Positions 7,705-16,844 are shown, counted from the first letter of the stretch. The stretch: 64,000 bases of DNA from Akkermansia muciniphila (GCA_945874145.1 CAMCFN010000010.1:1-64000); one strand, 5' to 3'. The notes: generated by a model not told the origin, from the sequence alone. Made by a program: numbers and translations.

Positions 7705-7790
7705 GCCCACACCTGACGCTGCGGGGGGGCGCGGACTTCGCCTCTCCTCAGGCTTGGGCTTTGGCAGGATTTTGTTTAAAGTCTCTGCGC

Positions 7791-9488
7791 ATGGCTGAAC
7801 CGTCCCAAAATGCGCCGACCGTGGCGGAGGAATTCCTCGTGGAAACCCGAGCATTTTGGGCGCGGCTGCCGGAGAAGCCGCTCTTCTTCGCCCTGCTCGG
7901 CGCTTGGGTGGCGTTGTTTCACTTCCTCGGCCATTGCTCGTTCAACTTCACGGACAAACCTTCGCTCTTCGCGTGGATGTGGGGGGCTTGGAGCGCGGCC
8001 TTGCTGGAGGCGGAACACGGCAAGCTCGTGCCCCTCGTCGTGCTGGGCTTGCTCTGGTTGCGGCGGAACGAACTGCTCGCCGCCCCCACGCGCCGGTGGC
8101 TGCCGGCGCTGGGCGGGCTGGGGCTGATGTTGGCGCTGCATGTGGCCGCCTTCACCGTGCAGCAACCGCGGCTCTCCATGGTGGCGCTGGCAGGCGGAGC
8201 CTGGTGCCTAGTGGGCCTGGTCTGGGGACCCGCGTGGCTGCGCCAGACGTTTTTTCCATTCCTGCTGCTGGGGTTCTGCGTGCCGCTGGAATCGCTGGGC
8301 GAAGGGCTTTTGTTCCAACTGCGGTTGCTGGTCACCAAGCTTTCCGTCGGGATCGGACACGACTTGCTGGGTCTCGATGTGCTGCGGGATGGCACGCGCA
8401 TCTTCAACTCGGCCCGCACCTTCAACTACGACGTCGCCCCGGCGTGCAGCGGCATCCGCAGCCTGACCTCGCTGCTGGCAGTGACGACGATTTATGGCTA
8501 TGTCGCGTTCCGCCAGCCGTGGAAACGCATCGTGATGATTCTGCTCGCCGTGCCGTTGGCCGTGGCGGGCAATGTCGCACGCATCACGACCGTCATCGTG
8601 CTGGCCGAGGCTTTTGGCCAGCACGTCGGCGCGGCGGCGGAAACGAACCTCGGCTACGTGACCTTTGGCGTGGCCATCGGCCTGATGTTCCTCGCCGGCT
8701 GGTTGCTGCGGGAACCACCCGCGCCGGCTGGCTCAACTCCGGCGTTGACGCCCCCTGCTCCGTCTGCGCATCTGACAAAATCATGGTTGAGCGCGCCGTT
8801 GGTGGGCGGGCTCCTGCTGATGGCGGTGGCCGCCGGGATGATTCACCACTTGCAGTCCCGGCAAACGCTGGGCCGGCCCGGCGTGCTGGCCGAGCCCCAG
8901 CCGGATTCGCCGCGCTGGCGCATCCCCCTGCCGGAAACAGTCGCAGGCCTGACCTCCGAGGCGGTGCCGCCCGCGCCGGAGGAATTGAGCGGCTTGCCGG
9001 CAGACACGTCGTTCGGCAAGCGGCTGTATAAGCTGGCGGATGGAGCTCCGCTGCTGCTGCAAGTCGTGCTCATGGGCCGGGACCGCACGAGCCTGCACCA
9101 GCCGCAATACTGCCTGACCGGCCAGGGCTTCCTCATCGAGCACACCGAGGAAGTGCGCGTGCCCATTGCCCGACCGCAGCCCCAGGAAATCCCGGCGCTG
9201 AAGCTGACCGCCAGCAAGGTCTTCGAAACTCCAGGCGGACAACGCGTGCCCGTGCGCGGACTTTACGTGTATTGGTTTGTGGCGGATGGAGCGGTCACGG
9301 CGCACCGGTTGCAGCGGCTTTGGTGGATGGCGCGGGAACTCCTGCGCACCGGCACGCTGCAACGCTGGGCTTACGTCTCCTGTTTCGCCCAATGCCAGCC
9401 GGGCGACGAGGAGCAGACTTTTGCGCGGGTGAAGGCGTTCCTGGCCGAGGCCGTGCCGGAGTTTCAACGCCCGCCCGTCGCGCCTTGA
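7791..9488 (+). CDS. exosortase fused to an EpsI (DUF3485) domain
   Basis: Exosortases are multi-pass membrane cysteine transpeptidases that process PEP-CTERM-type tails and are often tied to exopolysaccharide production. The start at 7791 (MAEPSQ) is preferred over 7761. Residues about 30-315 hold eight or so membrane segments. The catalytic Cys is at about 219 in DVAPACSGIRSLTSLLA, and the conserved Arg at about 264 in GNVARI. After a membrane segment at about 335-355, the C-terminal 200 residues (WRIPLPETVAGLTSEAV..., HQPQYCLTGQGF) match the EpsI/DUF3485 domain, here in one chain with the sortase. No PEP-CTERM substrate or other EPS gene was seen next to it. Confidence 0.88.
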   Translation: MAEPSQNAPTVAEEFLVETRAFWARLPEKPLFFALLGAWVALFHFLGHCSFNFTDKPSLFAWMWGAWSAALLEAEHGKLVPLVVLGLLWLRRNELLAAPTRRWLPALGGLGLMLALHVAAFTVQQPRLSMVALAGGAWCLVGLVWGPAWLRQTFFPFLLLGFCVPLESLGEGLLFQLRLLVTKLSVGIGHDLLGLDVLRDGTRIFNSARTFNYDVAPACSGIRSLTSLLAVTTIYGYVAFRQPWKRIVMILLAVPLAVAGNVARITTVIVLAEAFGQHVGAAAETNLGYVTFGVAIGLMFLAGWLLREPPAPAGSTPALTPPAPSAHLTKSWLSAPLVGGLLLMAVAAGMIHHLQSRQTLGRPGVLAEPQPDSPRWRIPLPETVAGLTSEAVPPAPEELSGLPADTSFGKRLYKLADGAPLLLQVVLMGRDRTSLHQPQYCLTGQGFLIEHTEEVRVPIARPQPQEIPALKLTASKVFETPGGQRVPVRGLYVYWFVADGAVTAHRLQRLWWMARELLRTGTLQRWAYVSCFAQCQPGDEEQTFARVKAFLAEAVPEFQRPPVAP

Positions 9489-9503
9489 AGCAACGGAAGA
9501 ACC

Positions 9504-10613
9504 TCACGCCCGCCCTGACAGCTCCGCATACGCCCGGTTGATGCGTTTGCTTTGATCCTCCGCCTCCGCCTGTTCGCTCGGGCTCAAGCCCGCCACGCGA
9601 TCTGGATGGTGTTCCTTCATCAGGCGACGATAGGCCTGCTTGATCTCCGCCCGGGAGGCGTCAGGGGCGACGCCCAGCACGGCGTGGCTACCCGCCGGGC
9701 GAACGAGGTCCATCAGCGGGACGCCGTGCGAATCACCCGCGCGATGCTCCACATGCACCCGGCCCTGCGCATCCGTCCACGTGCGATACGGCGCGCCGCA
9801 CAAGGGACAATGGAACTGCACGCCACCGCGCAAATTGCGGAGCCGGAACTTGCGCCGGCACTCGACACAACGGAAGGACGGCGGCTTGGCCGAGCGCGCA
9901 CCCAGTGGCGGCGCTGGTTCGGCGGCGGGTTGTGGTTCAGCCGGCATCGCGGGAGCATCTGCCCGACGGGCGGCAAGCCGCAGTTGACGGCGCAACTCGC
10001 TGCTCAAGCTGACGCCGGGCGGGTGGGATTCCAGCAGCAACACCCCGGGAAGCAACCGCAATTCCGTCAGCGCCTCGGCCAGATCCACGCCCGGCAGCCG
10101 TCCGGCCAGTTCCGTAAGCGCCACCCGGGCAGGATACTCATTCAGCACCATGAGCACCCGCGCGGCCCGCGCAAAGTCCATCCGCTGCCATTCTCGCGCC
10201 CGTCGGCCAGCCTCAAGTCCGGCGAGCCAGAGGCGCGGTCCGAGGTAGAGCACTTCCGCGAAAATGCCGGCCACGGCCCGCAACACGGGCAGCACTTGGA
10301 GGCTGTCACGCCAGTCCAGTTCGCCCGTCGTGGGAAACGCCTCGTGGTCGCTGCGTGCATTTCCCGCAAACAGCAGGAAAAGCACTCCACCCGCCAGCAG
10401 CAGGAACAGCGGGAGTTGAAACGCCACATCCAAGCTGCGCTCCAGAACCGCGCCCACGCCCTCGGCCAGTTGCATCATCCCCGCCAGTAGCACCGCCGCC
10501 AGGCCGCCTGAACTCAGCAACAGCAGGCCTCCACCGGCACCCAATCGGAACATCGCCCGCCGGAGTTCACCGTGTCGTTCTTCGGCCGCCCGCTGCCGCA
10601 GCCATGCGTTCAT
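9504..10613 (-). CDS. membrane protein with zinc ribbon and C-terminal J domain
   Basis: The chosen ATG (ending 10613) begins MNAWLRQRAAEERHG and gives 369 residues; the longer ORF adds an unlikely Cys/Arg/Ser-rich start. Residues about 20-95 contain two or three hydrophobic segments. A zinc-ribbon-like pair follows near 250-280: FRCVECRRKF and FHCPLCGAPY. The last 65 residues form a J domain (AVLGVAPDASRAEIKQAYRRLMKEHHPDRV) with the essential HPD motif, so it should stimulate a DnaK ATPase. The middle (LTELAGRLPGVDLAEALTELRLLPG) is probably helical. It is convergent with the exosortase gene, 15 bases apart. Its client is unknown. Confidence 0.8.
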   Translation of the reverse strand: MNAWLRQRAAEERHGELRRAMFRLGAGGGLLLLSSGGLAAVLLAGMMQLAEGVGAVLERSLDVAFQLPLFLLLAGGVLFLLFAGNARSDHEAFPTTGELDWRDSLQVLPVLRAVAGIFAEVLYLGPRLWLAGLEAGRRAREWQRMDFARAARVLMVLNEYPARVALTELAGRLPGVDLAEALTELRLLPGVLLLESHPPGVSLSSELRRQLRLAARRADAPAMPAEPQPAAEPAPPLGARSAKPPSFRCVECRRKFRLRNLRGGVQFHCPLCGAPYRTWTDAQGRVHVEHRAGDSHGVPLMDLVRPAGSHAVLGVAPDASRAEIKQAYRRLMKEHHPDRVAGLSPSEQAEAEDQSKRINRAYAELSGRA

Positions 10614-10723
10614 GTTCTGCGCGTCCACAAGCGCGAAGGAACGCATAACCCGTGCCGAACGAAATGATCGCGGACAACTCCTTGAAGCCCAGAAGCAGGG
10701 GCTCAACCAGCTTCCACGGAGAA

Positions 10724-12004
10724 TTAAACCGCCGCGTTGCCAGCCATCGTCCGCGGCAACATGCCCTGCGAGTCAAAGACCAGCGGTCGCGGCTCGGTGA
10801 TAATCTCCAAATCACTTCGCCCGCGCGCGAGCGGCAGGAAAGCTTCTCCGCACTCGACTTCCTCCACATGCAACGTGTTCTGAATCCACAGCAGCTTGGC
10901 GTGCGGCGGCTCGGTCAGGCCGATGGTGGAGAGCGCCACATCGAGCAGTTCGAGGTCGGTGTCGTAGTGCGGCGGAATCATCGCCACCTGCGGGTAGCAG
11001 GCAGTGGCGACGTTGATATAGGTGACGCGCTTGTCCATCGCCTCGACCACGCGCGTCAGGCAATACTCGGACTTGCCCAGCCCCGTCGCGTTGCCGTGCG
11101 TCTGCTCGGTGAGGCTGCGGATGGCGATCTTCTTGATCTTCGGGAACTCATGCTCCTCGGTCCAGTGCTCGTAGCGCTTGCGGCCGATGACATTCGTGTC
11201 CATGCCGCAGCCGGAAATCTCCTTGCCGATCTCGTCCACGAGCAGCAGGTCAGCATGATCAAAGGGCAGACGCGGAAGCCACTTCCGGGCGAGCGCGAGC
11301 AGTTCCTTGTCCTGCGCCTCCAGCTCATGCGGCAGCACGGCACGGATCAAGCCAGTCTCGTCGTAGGCGTTCTCCACGATGCCGAGGCCGGCGAGAATGC
11401 GCCCCTTCTCAATGACGCGCCGCCCCACGCTCTTCACGATGGCGTCGAACGAATGGTCCACGAACGCGCGGTGGTAAATCTTGGCGCCCTCGTGCTTGCC
11501 CAGGCCAATGAGCAGCATCTTCATCAAGCCGCTCTGGTGATCGCCGAAAAGTTCCGTGTGCGGCTTCACGCGGCCCACGACCACGACATGGTCGGCCGCC
11601 AGCGCATCGCGTCCAAAGTGGACGGGAATGCCCTCCGCCGTGCGATCGAGCACAACAGTCTCCATGCTGGTGCGGACGGGGCAACCGCAAAACGCCTCGG
11701 TGACGCCGTAGTTGCGGAGAATTTCCCGCTGGCCGTCCGGCGTGCCGCCGCCGTGACTGCCCATCGCGGCAACGATGAACGGCTGCGCTCCGGCGGCGCG
11801 GAAGAAATCCACCGTGGCCTTGAGGATGACCGCGATGTTCGTGATGCCCCGGCTGCCGGCGGTGATGGCAACGGTTTGGCCGGGCTGCACGTGCCTCGCG
11901 ACACCGATGCGGGTCAGTTCAGCATGGACCGCAGCCGCCACGTCCGGGACCACCGTGCGGGCAAACTTTTGGCGGACGCGAAAAACCTTGGGGTAGCCGC
12001 TCAT
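10724..12004 (-). CDS. LarA-like (DUF2088) nickel-pincer racemase homologue
   Basis: LarA is a lactate racemase whose nickel-pincer cofactor is made by LarB, LarC and LarE. Homologues epimerise other 2-hydroxyacids. This 426-residue protein has the N-terminal domain features: ITAGSRGITNIAVIL, AMGSHGGGTPDGQREIL with a His at the expected cofactor or catalytic position, and GRVKPHTELFGDHQSGLMKMLLIGLG with another. LarB/C/E genes are not in the window, so cofactor supply is unproven. It follows ptsI with a 16-base gap and probably shares its transcript. The true substrate is unknown; a sugar acid or hydroxyacid would fit the surrounding carbohydrate genes. Confidence 0.75.
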   Translation of the reverse strand: MSGYPKVFRVRQKFARTVVPDVAAAVHAELTRIGVARHVQPGQTVAITAGSRGITNIAVILKATVDFFRAAGAQPFIVAAMGSHGGGTPDGQREILRNYGVTEAFCGCPVRTSMETVVLDRTAEGIPVHFGRDALAADHVVVVGRVKPHTELFGDHQSGLMKMLLIGLGKHEGAKIYHRAFVDHSFDAIVKSVGRRVIEKGRILAGLGIVENAYDETGLIRAVLPHELEAQDKELLALARKWLPRLPFDHADLLLVDEIGKEISGCGMDTNVIGRKRYEHWTEEHEFPKIKKIAIRSLTEQTHGNATGLGKSEYCLTRVVEAMDKRVTYINVATACYPQVAMIPPHYDTDLELLDVALSTIGLTEPPHAKLLWIQNTLHVEEVECGEAFLPLARGRSDLEIITEPRPLVFDSQGMLPRTMAGNAAV

Positions 12005-12020
12005 AAACTGGCACGCAGCA

Positions 12021-13808
12021 CTAGTGAGCTCCCCCGAACAAATCGGGCGCAGCCTGCGCGACCAGCGCCTGGGAGCGGACGAGAATCTCCGCCGAGGATT
12101 CGCAAGCCAGCGCGAAGTCCGCCAGTTCGCGGCAATCCGCCAGTTTCAACCGCCGGATGATGTATTTGATGGGCGGCACCAAGGGCGGCGTGGTGCTGAG
12201 TTCATCCACGCCGAGGCCGAGCAGTAGCGGGACCATCGCGGGGTCCGTGGCCATCTCGCCGCACACGCCCACCCAGATGCCGTGGCGATGGGCGGCCTCA
12301 ACGGTGAGCTTGATGAGCTTGAGCACCGCCGGATGCGTGGGATCGTAGAGATACGCGATCTTCTCGTTCAACCGGTCCACCGCCAGCGTGTATTGGATCA
12401 GGTCGTTGGTGCCGATGCTGAAGAACTTCACGCGCTTGGCGAGCGAGTCGGCGATCATCACCGCTGAAGGGATCTCGATCATCGCCCCGATCTCAATGTT
12501 CTCGTCGAACGGGACGCCCGCGCTGCGCAACTCGGCCTTGCACTGTTCCACCAGCTCGTTGGATTGCGTCAACTCCTCCAGGCCGGAGATCATCGGATAC
12601 ATGATCTTCACATTGCCCTCGGCACTGGCGCGGAGAATGGCCCGCAGTTGGGCGCGGAAGATGGCGGACTCCTGAAGGCAGTAGCGGATAGCCCGCCAGC
12701 CCAGGAAGGGGTTCATCTCCGCCGTGTCCTGCGGGATGCTCGCGGTGTTGGGCAGCTTGTCGCCGCCCAAATCGAGCGTGCGGATGATGACCGGCTGCGG
12801 GTTGAGCTCCGCCGCGACCTGCCGGTAGGCCTGATACTGCTCCTCCTCACTGGGGAGCGTGCTGCGGTTCAGGAAGAGAAACTCGGTGCGGAAGAGGCCG
12901 ACGCCCTCGCCTCCGGCGATCTTGACCTCGGCGGCGTCTGAAGCCTCCTCAACATTGGCCGAAAGAGTTATCTGCGCGCCATCGAGCGTGACTGCGGGCT
13001 GATCGTGAATCTCCTGTAGCCGCTGCTCAAAGCTTTTCTGCCGGCGCTCAATCTGACCGTATTCGAAGAGGGTCTGATCGGTCGGGCTGAGAATAATCAG
13101 CCCGTTGAAGCCATCGAGCAGCACGCTCTGGCCGGTGTGCAACTGCTGGCTGGCCGTCTGAAGACCGACCACTGCGGGAATGCGCAAGGACCGCGCCATG
13201 ATCGCCGTGTGCGAGGTCTTGCCCCCGACGTCGGTGCCAAAACCCAGCACCATCTTCTTGTCGAGCCGCGCGGTGATGGAAGGGGCAAGATCGTGCGCGA
13301 TGACGATGCACGGCTCCTTGAGATGCGCCAGATCCACCGCCTCATGGTGGTCGAGAATGTTGTTCACCACCCGTGTGGCGACATCCCGCAGATCCGCCAC
13401 GCGCTCGCGCAGGTAATCATCAGGCAACGCCTCCAAGGTCCGGGCGAAACGTTCGGCAACGGTGTGAAAAGCCCATTCCGCCGTGACCCGTTCATCGGCG
13501 ATCATGCGGGCCACCCCTTCGAGGAGCGTCGGGTCATCCAGCACCAGCAGATGGGCGTCGAAAATGCTGGCGTCCTTGGCCCCCATCGCGTGCGTGACCT
13601 GCTGCTGGATTTCCAGCAACTGCTGACGGGTAGCCAGCAGGCCCTGCTCCAAGCGTTCAAGCTGCCGGGGCAGATCGGCTTCGGCGATTTCCTGCCGGCC
13701 TACCTGAACGCGGGACAACCCCAAAAGCAGCACCTTGCCGACGCAGATGCCGGTGGAAACGGGAATGCCGCGGAGAATTGTCTCACCCGTGGCGGCGCGC
13801 TGTGGCAT
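12021..13808 (-). CDS. ptsI: phosphoenolpyruvate-protein phosphotransferase (PTS enzyme I)
   Basis: Enzyme I takes phosphate from PEP onto a histidine and hands it to HPr. The 595-residue protein is full length. The N-terminal part (RGIPVSTGICVGKV) leads to the active-site His at about 200 in GGKTSHTAIMAR. The C-terminal PEP-binding TIM barrel shows GVGLFRTEFLFLNR, RTLDLGGDKLP, EIGAMIEIPSAV, FSIGTNDLIQYT and the C-terminal Cys motif WVGVCGEMA. No HPr or EII gene lies beside it. It may serve a regulatory PTS or work with components encoded elsewhere. It is upstream of and likely co-transcribed with the LarA-like gene. Confidence 0.95.
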   Translation of the reverse strand: MPQRAATGETILRGIPVSTGICVGKVLLLGLSRVQVGRQEIAEADLPRQLERLEQGLLATRQQLLEIQQQVTHAMGAKDASIFDAHLLVLDDPTLLEGVARMIADERVTAEWAFHTVAERFARTLEALPDDYLRERVADLRDVATRVVNNILDHHEAVDLAHLKEPCIVIAHDLAPSITARLDKKMVLGFGTDVGGKTSHTAIMARSLRIPAVVGLQTASQQLHTGQSVLLDGFNGLIILSPTDQTLFEYGQIERRQKSFEQRLQEIHDQPAVTLDGAQITLSANVEEASDAAEVKIAGGEGVGLFRTEFLFLNRSTLPSEEEQYQAYRQVAAELNPQPVIIRTLDLGGDKLPNTASIPQDTAEMNPFLGWRAIRYCLQESAIFRAQLRAILRASAEGNVKIMYPMISGLEELTQSNELVEQCKAELRSAGVPFDENIEIGAMIEIPSAVMIADSLAKRVKFFSIGTNDLIQYTLAVDRLNEKIAYLYDPTHPAVLKLIKLTVEAAHRHGIWVGVCGEMATDPAMVPLLLGLGVDELSTTPPLVPPIKYIIRRLKLADCRELADFALACESSAEILVRSQALVAQAAPDLFGGAH

Positions 13809-13878
13809 GCAGGTCAGATAGCCGACTCGGAGCCGTTTGGAAATTCAAAAGTCCGCAGTGGACGAGAAAGTTGCCGGG

Positions 13879-14688
13879 CTACTTGTTGCCGCCCTTGCCC
13901 TTCGCATTCTTCGCCTTGCTTTGCGCGCTTTGAAGCTGCTGGTTCTCCGTGGCCACCTTCTTCTGGGCCGCAGCCACTTCCTTCTTGTGCTTCTCCACCT
14001 CGGCCCGGGCAGTCTTGGCCTTTTCCCCCGCCGCGCGCTCCGCTTGGAGGGCGCTCTTAACCTCGGCGTCTTCCTCGACGGCTTTTTGCACCTGCCCCTG
14101 AATGACAGCCAACTGCTTGTTGGCTTCGGCGAGCTTGCCGCGCAGATCGCGGATTTGCGGATTGGCTTCAATACGCTCGCGCTCCAGCTCCACGGGCGTG
14201 CGGATGGTCTTGGAAAGCTCGGTGGTGAGCTGCTTCTTCTTGTCGTCGGACAGGGAGGGATCCTCGCGCACAGTCGCCAGCCGGGTCTTCGCCTGCTCGG
14301 CTTCCTTCACGGCTGCCTGATGTTCGGTGGTGGTGTGAATCTGCTTCGAAAGGGCGGCATGCGCGGATTCCAGTCCGCGCGCCGTTGCGTCGCGCTGCCC
14401 CAGGGCGACGGGCAGGCCAAGTTTTTTACCATGTTCCGCAAGGGCAGCCTGCCGGGCTTGCTGGACCTTGGCGGCGGCGGTCTTACGGGCAGCTTCGGCC
14501 TTGTCGACCTCCCGCTCGGCCTTGTCGAGATCCTGGTTTTCGTCCTTCAGCTTCGCCTTGGCGTCATCGAATTCTTTCCTCGCCTGCGTGGGGGACACGC
14601 TCTTGCTTTTGCCCTGGCTCTGCGCGTCGGCGGAAGGCAGGGCGCAGAACAGCAGGCACCCGGTGGCGAGCAGCGCAAGTTTGTTCAT
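13879..14688 (-). CDS. secreted coiled-coil protein of unknown function
   Basis: The first 22 residues form a signal peptide (LALLATGCLLFCALPSADA); a Cys at about 11 lies within the hydrophobic core and could make it a lipoprotein, but no good lipobox is seen. The remaining 245 residues are rich in Ala, Lys, Glu and Gln with heptad character (FDDAKAKLKDENQDLDKAEREVDKAE), a Pro-containing break at about 165-175, and a basic tail (KNAKGKGGNK). No enzyme motif is present. It lies 70 bases downstream of ptsI on the same strand in window coordinates but upstream in transcription. Possibly a periplasmic spacer or scaffold; no family assigned. Confidence 0.75.
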   Translation of the reverse strand: MNKLALLATGCLLFCALPSADAQSQGKSKSVSPTQARKEFDDAKAKLKDENQDLDKAEREVDKAEAARKTAAAKVQQARQAALAEHGKKLGLPVALGQRDATARGLESAHAALSKQIHTTTEHQAAVKEAEQAKTRLATVREDPSLSDDKKKQLTTELSKTIRTPVELERERIEANPQIRDLRGKLAEANKQLAVIQGQVQKAVEEDAEVKSALQAERAAGEKAKTARAEVEKHKKEVAAAQKKVATENQQLQSAQSKAKNAKGKGGNK

Positions 14689-14733
14689 GTGGATGACATG
14701 GACGGTTTGAGCCTTGGCGGCGTTACGGGACGT

Positions 14734-15204
14734 TCAAGCCACCTGTCGGCCGCCATCCCAAACGCAAGGAGATAGTCCCCGGCCCTTCCGAATCGAAGCC
14801 CATGGCTCCTGGGTGCCGACATCCACCGGGTCAGGATCTCCAGCTTGGGCTGCCGGCAAAACAGCGGGGGAAAGAATGGCGAGGAAGACGAGCGGTTCCG
14901 CGTGAGGATTATAGGTGGCGTGAATTGTGCCCGGCGGAATGTGCGCCATCTCGCCAGTGCTGAGAATCCGGCAGTCCTCCCCAACCCACTGCTCGGCGCG
15001 TCCGTAGAGGACGTAAATGATTTCCTCACGATGCGGGTGATAGTGGAACGGATGGCAATAGCCCGGGGCCATGTTCGCGCGCACCAGCAGCAAGTCCTTC
15101 GCGGCGACGATGTCCGGGCGGCACAACCACTCGTTGTTGGTCCAGACGTTGGGTTCGCGGAGGGCGTCCGCGATTTGCACAAAGCGGCGGTCGGATGGAC
15201 TCAT
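14734..15204 (-). CDS. single-domain cupin protein
   Basis: The 156-residue protein has one cupin barrel. Motif 1 is GYCHPFHYHPHREEIIYVLYG, with three His and a Glu at the metal positions. Motif 2 is MAHIPPGTIHATYNP. Small cupins of this type bind Mn, Fe or Zn and act as isomerases, dioxygenases or sugar-binding proteins, so the reaction cannot be named. Its start overlaps the end of the nucleotidyltransferase gene by four bases, which makes the two a coupled pair. The C-terminal 35 residues after VLPAAQAGDPD are not conserved-looking. Confidence 0.8.
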   Translation of the reverse strand: MSPSDRRFVQIADALREPNVWTNNEWLCRPDIVAAKDLLLVRANMAPGYCHPFHYHPHREEIIYVLYGRAEQWVGEDCRILSTGEMAHIPPGTIHATYNPHAEPLVFLAILSPAVLPAAQAGDPDPVDVGTQEPWASIRKGRGLSPCVWDGGRQVA

Positions 15205-15707
15205 GGTTGTTTGCTGGTTTGTTCGGCTTGCAGGGCTTCCCGCATGGCTTGCACATCACGTCGGTCCTTTTCGCGCCAAGAATCCTGCTTGAGAAGGATC
15301 AAACCATCCGGCCCCAGATACGGGATGTGGACTCCTGCGGACTCGAAAAAACGCAACGCCTGGCGAAAGCCTTCGAGCGTGTGCCCGCGCATCTGCACAA
15401 AGATGTCGAGGTCGAACTCCTGTTCGCCAATGCGCACGGAGCCTTCCTGCGCGGGAAAATCATCCGGCGTCAACTCGCGCGCCCAGCCTTCACCCCATTC
15501 CTTCAACACAGCCAGCATTCGTTCCAAGTTGGCGCGCTCCGGGTTCACGAGGATGTCCACATCCTCCGTGACCCGCACATAACCGTTCAAAACGACCGCC
15601 AGGCCGCCGACCACGCAGAAGTCCACGTTACTTCGCGTGAGGGCGGCCAACAGCCTTTCGAACCGGGAAATAATCGCCCTCGGCTCCGACTCGGATTCGT
15701 TTGCCAT
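15201..15707 (-). CDS. nucleotidyltransferase-fold protein
   Basis: The chosen ATG (ending 15707, MANESESEPR) gives 168 residues; the longer ORF adds an improbable Trp/Arg-rich start. The nucleotidyltransferase signature VDFCVVGGLAVVLNGYVRVTEDVDILV is at about 27-55, with the GG and DxD metal-binding residues. A later acidic strand, EFDLDIFVQ, supplies the third carboxylate. Proteins like this (AbiEii/MNT-like or DUF6036-like) are often toxins or orphan transferases. It is coupled to the cupin gene by an ATGA overlap. The small ORF just upstream (15628-15873) overlaps its start and could be a partner. Confidence 0.8.
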   Translation of the reverse strand: MANESESEPRAIISRFERLLAALTRSNVDFCVVGGLAVVLNGYVRVTEDVDILVNPERANLERMLAVLKEWGEGWARELTPDDFPAQEGSVRIGEQEFDLDIFVQMRGHTLEGFRQALRFFESAGVHIPYLGPDGLILLKQDSWREKDRRDVQAMREALQAEQTSKQP

Positions 15708-15873
15708 TGAAATACGTGCGGACGAAGCCCGCCATGTCCTCCACCAAGGCCAGGTTCTCCGAAGCGGAGCGTGACCGGCCCACGACCTTGCGCGGAACGA
15801 ATTCGCCCGTTTCTCCAAGGATGCGGTTGGTGTTCAAGGTCTTACTGTTACCGGCCCCGGCAAGGCCGGTCAA
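15628..15873 (-). CDS. possible small protein overlapping the nucleotidyltransferase start
   Basis: This 81-codon frame begins MTGLAGAGNSKTLNT and contains a protein-like core (ILGETGEFVPRKVVGRSRSASENLALVEDMAGFVRTYFNGKRIR). Its composition is less Arg/Ala-skewed than the obvious shadow frames. It overlaps the first 80 bases of the nucleotidyltransferase gene in another frame. If real it would be the first gene of a three-gene unit (small protein, nucleotidyltransferase, cupin). No family is recognised. It could instead be the remnant of a longer protein or of a frameshifted N-terminus. A moderate call only. Confidence 0.4.
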   Translation of the reverse strand: MTGLAGAGNSKTLNTNRILGETGEFVPRKVVGRSRSASENLALVEDMAGFVRTYFNGKRIRVGAEGDYFPVRKAVGRPHAK

Positions 15874-15879
15874 CCGGGC

Positions 15880-16767
15880 TTACTTTTTCTTCCCAAACTT
15901 CTTGGCCGCCGGGGCCTTCAGCTTCTTGAAGTCGCGCGTCAGGTTGGTGAGCGACGCCTCAACTCCCATGCGTTCCAAGCTGCTCGCGCCGACGAAGCCG
16001 ACGGCGTCGGTGCCTTGCATCACGCGGCTCGCGTCCTCGGGCGTGTTGATGGGGCCGCCGTGGCAGAGGAAGAAGATGTCCTTCCGCACGCGGCTGGCGG
16101 CATCAATGATCTCCTGCGTGCGCTTGAGGGTGAAGTCCCAAGTCACGACCGCCTTGGTCACGCCAATGCTGCCGCCCACCGTCGTGCCAACATGCGCGAT
16201 GATCGCGTCGGCACCGGCCTTCGCCATCTCGACCGCCTCCTCAGGCGTGGCGACATAGACAATGCTGAAAAGGTCCATCTTCCGAGCGAGCGCAATCATC
16301 TCGAACTCCTTCTGCACGCCCATGCCCGTCTCTTCGAGCACGCCGCGAAAGTGACCATCCACGATGGTGTGCGTCGGAAAATTGTTCACGCCGCTGAATC
16401 CCATCTCCTTCACCTTGCCGAGCCAATGCCACATGCGGCGGCGTGGATCCGTGGCGTGGACGCCGCAGATGACGGGGATTTCCTCCACGGTAGGCAGCAC
16501 CTCGTATTCGCCAATCTCCATCGCGATGGCGTTCGCATCGCCATAGGACATGAGGCCGCAAGTCGAGCCGTGGCCGCTCATGCGGAAGCGGCCGGAGTTG
16601 TAGATGATGAGGAGGTCCGCCCCGCCCTTCTCGATGAACTTCGCGCTGATGCCCGTGCCCGCGCCGGCGGCGATGATGGCGTCGCCCTTCTTGATGGTGC
16701 TCATCAAGCGGTCGCGGACTTCCTTGCGGGTATAGGGATTTCCTTTTCCGGTCCAGGGATTGGGCAT
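15880..16767 (-). CDS. PEP-hydrolase-family TIM-barrel protein
   Basis: The ATG ending at 16767 (MPNPWTGKGNPYTRKEVRDRL) gives 295 residues; the ORF-track start adds 96 residues antisense to the regulator gene. The protein fits the phosphoenolpyruvate hydrolase-like / TIM-barrel signal transduction family (Pfam PEP_hydrolase): AIIAAGAGTGISAKFIEKGGADLLIIYNSGRFRM, GVNNFPTHTIVDGHFR, GADAIIAHVGTTVGGSIG, FLCHGGPINTPEDA and a final VGFVGASSLER. Members often pair with a UPF0261/Tm-1-like ATPase; none is adjacent here. It is divergent from the AraC-type regulator with about 77 bases between starts, which suggests control by it. Basic C-terminal tail (AAKKFGKKK). Confidence 0.85.
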   Translation of the reverse strand: MPNPWTGKGNPYTRKEVRDRLMSTIKKGDAIIAAGAGTGISAKFIEKGGADLLIIYNSGRFRMSGHGSTCGLMSYGDANAIAMEIGEYEVLPTVEEIPVICGVHATDPRRRMWHWLGKVKEMGFSGVNNFPTHTIVDGHFRGVLEETGMGVQKEFEMIALARKMDLFSIVYVATPEEAVEMAKAGADAIIAHVGTTVGGSIGVTKAVVTWDFTLKRTQEIIDAASRVRKDIFFLCHGGPINTPEDASRVMQGTDAVGFVGASSLERMGVEASLTNLTRDFKKLKAPAAKKFGKKK

Positions 16768-16844
16768 GGTTCGATGTCGGTTAAAAATCTGTCGCGCTGT
16801 GCGAGTGTGCTGGTCATCGTATTGCCTGACCCGCCCGGTTGAAA

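Noticed and set aside
10652-12160. 502-codon plus-strand ORF
   Set aside because: Antisense of the LarA-like gene; the composition is repetitive and lacks motifs.
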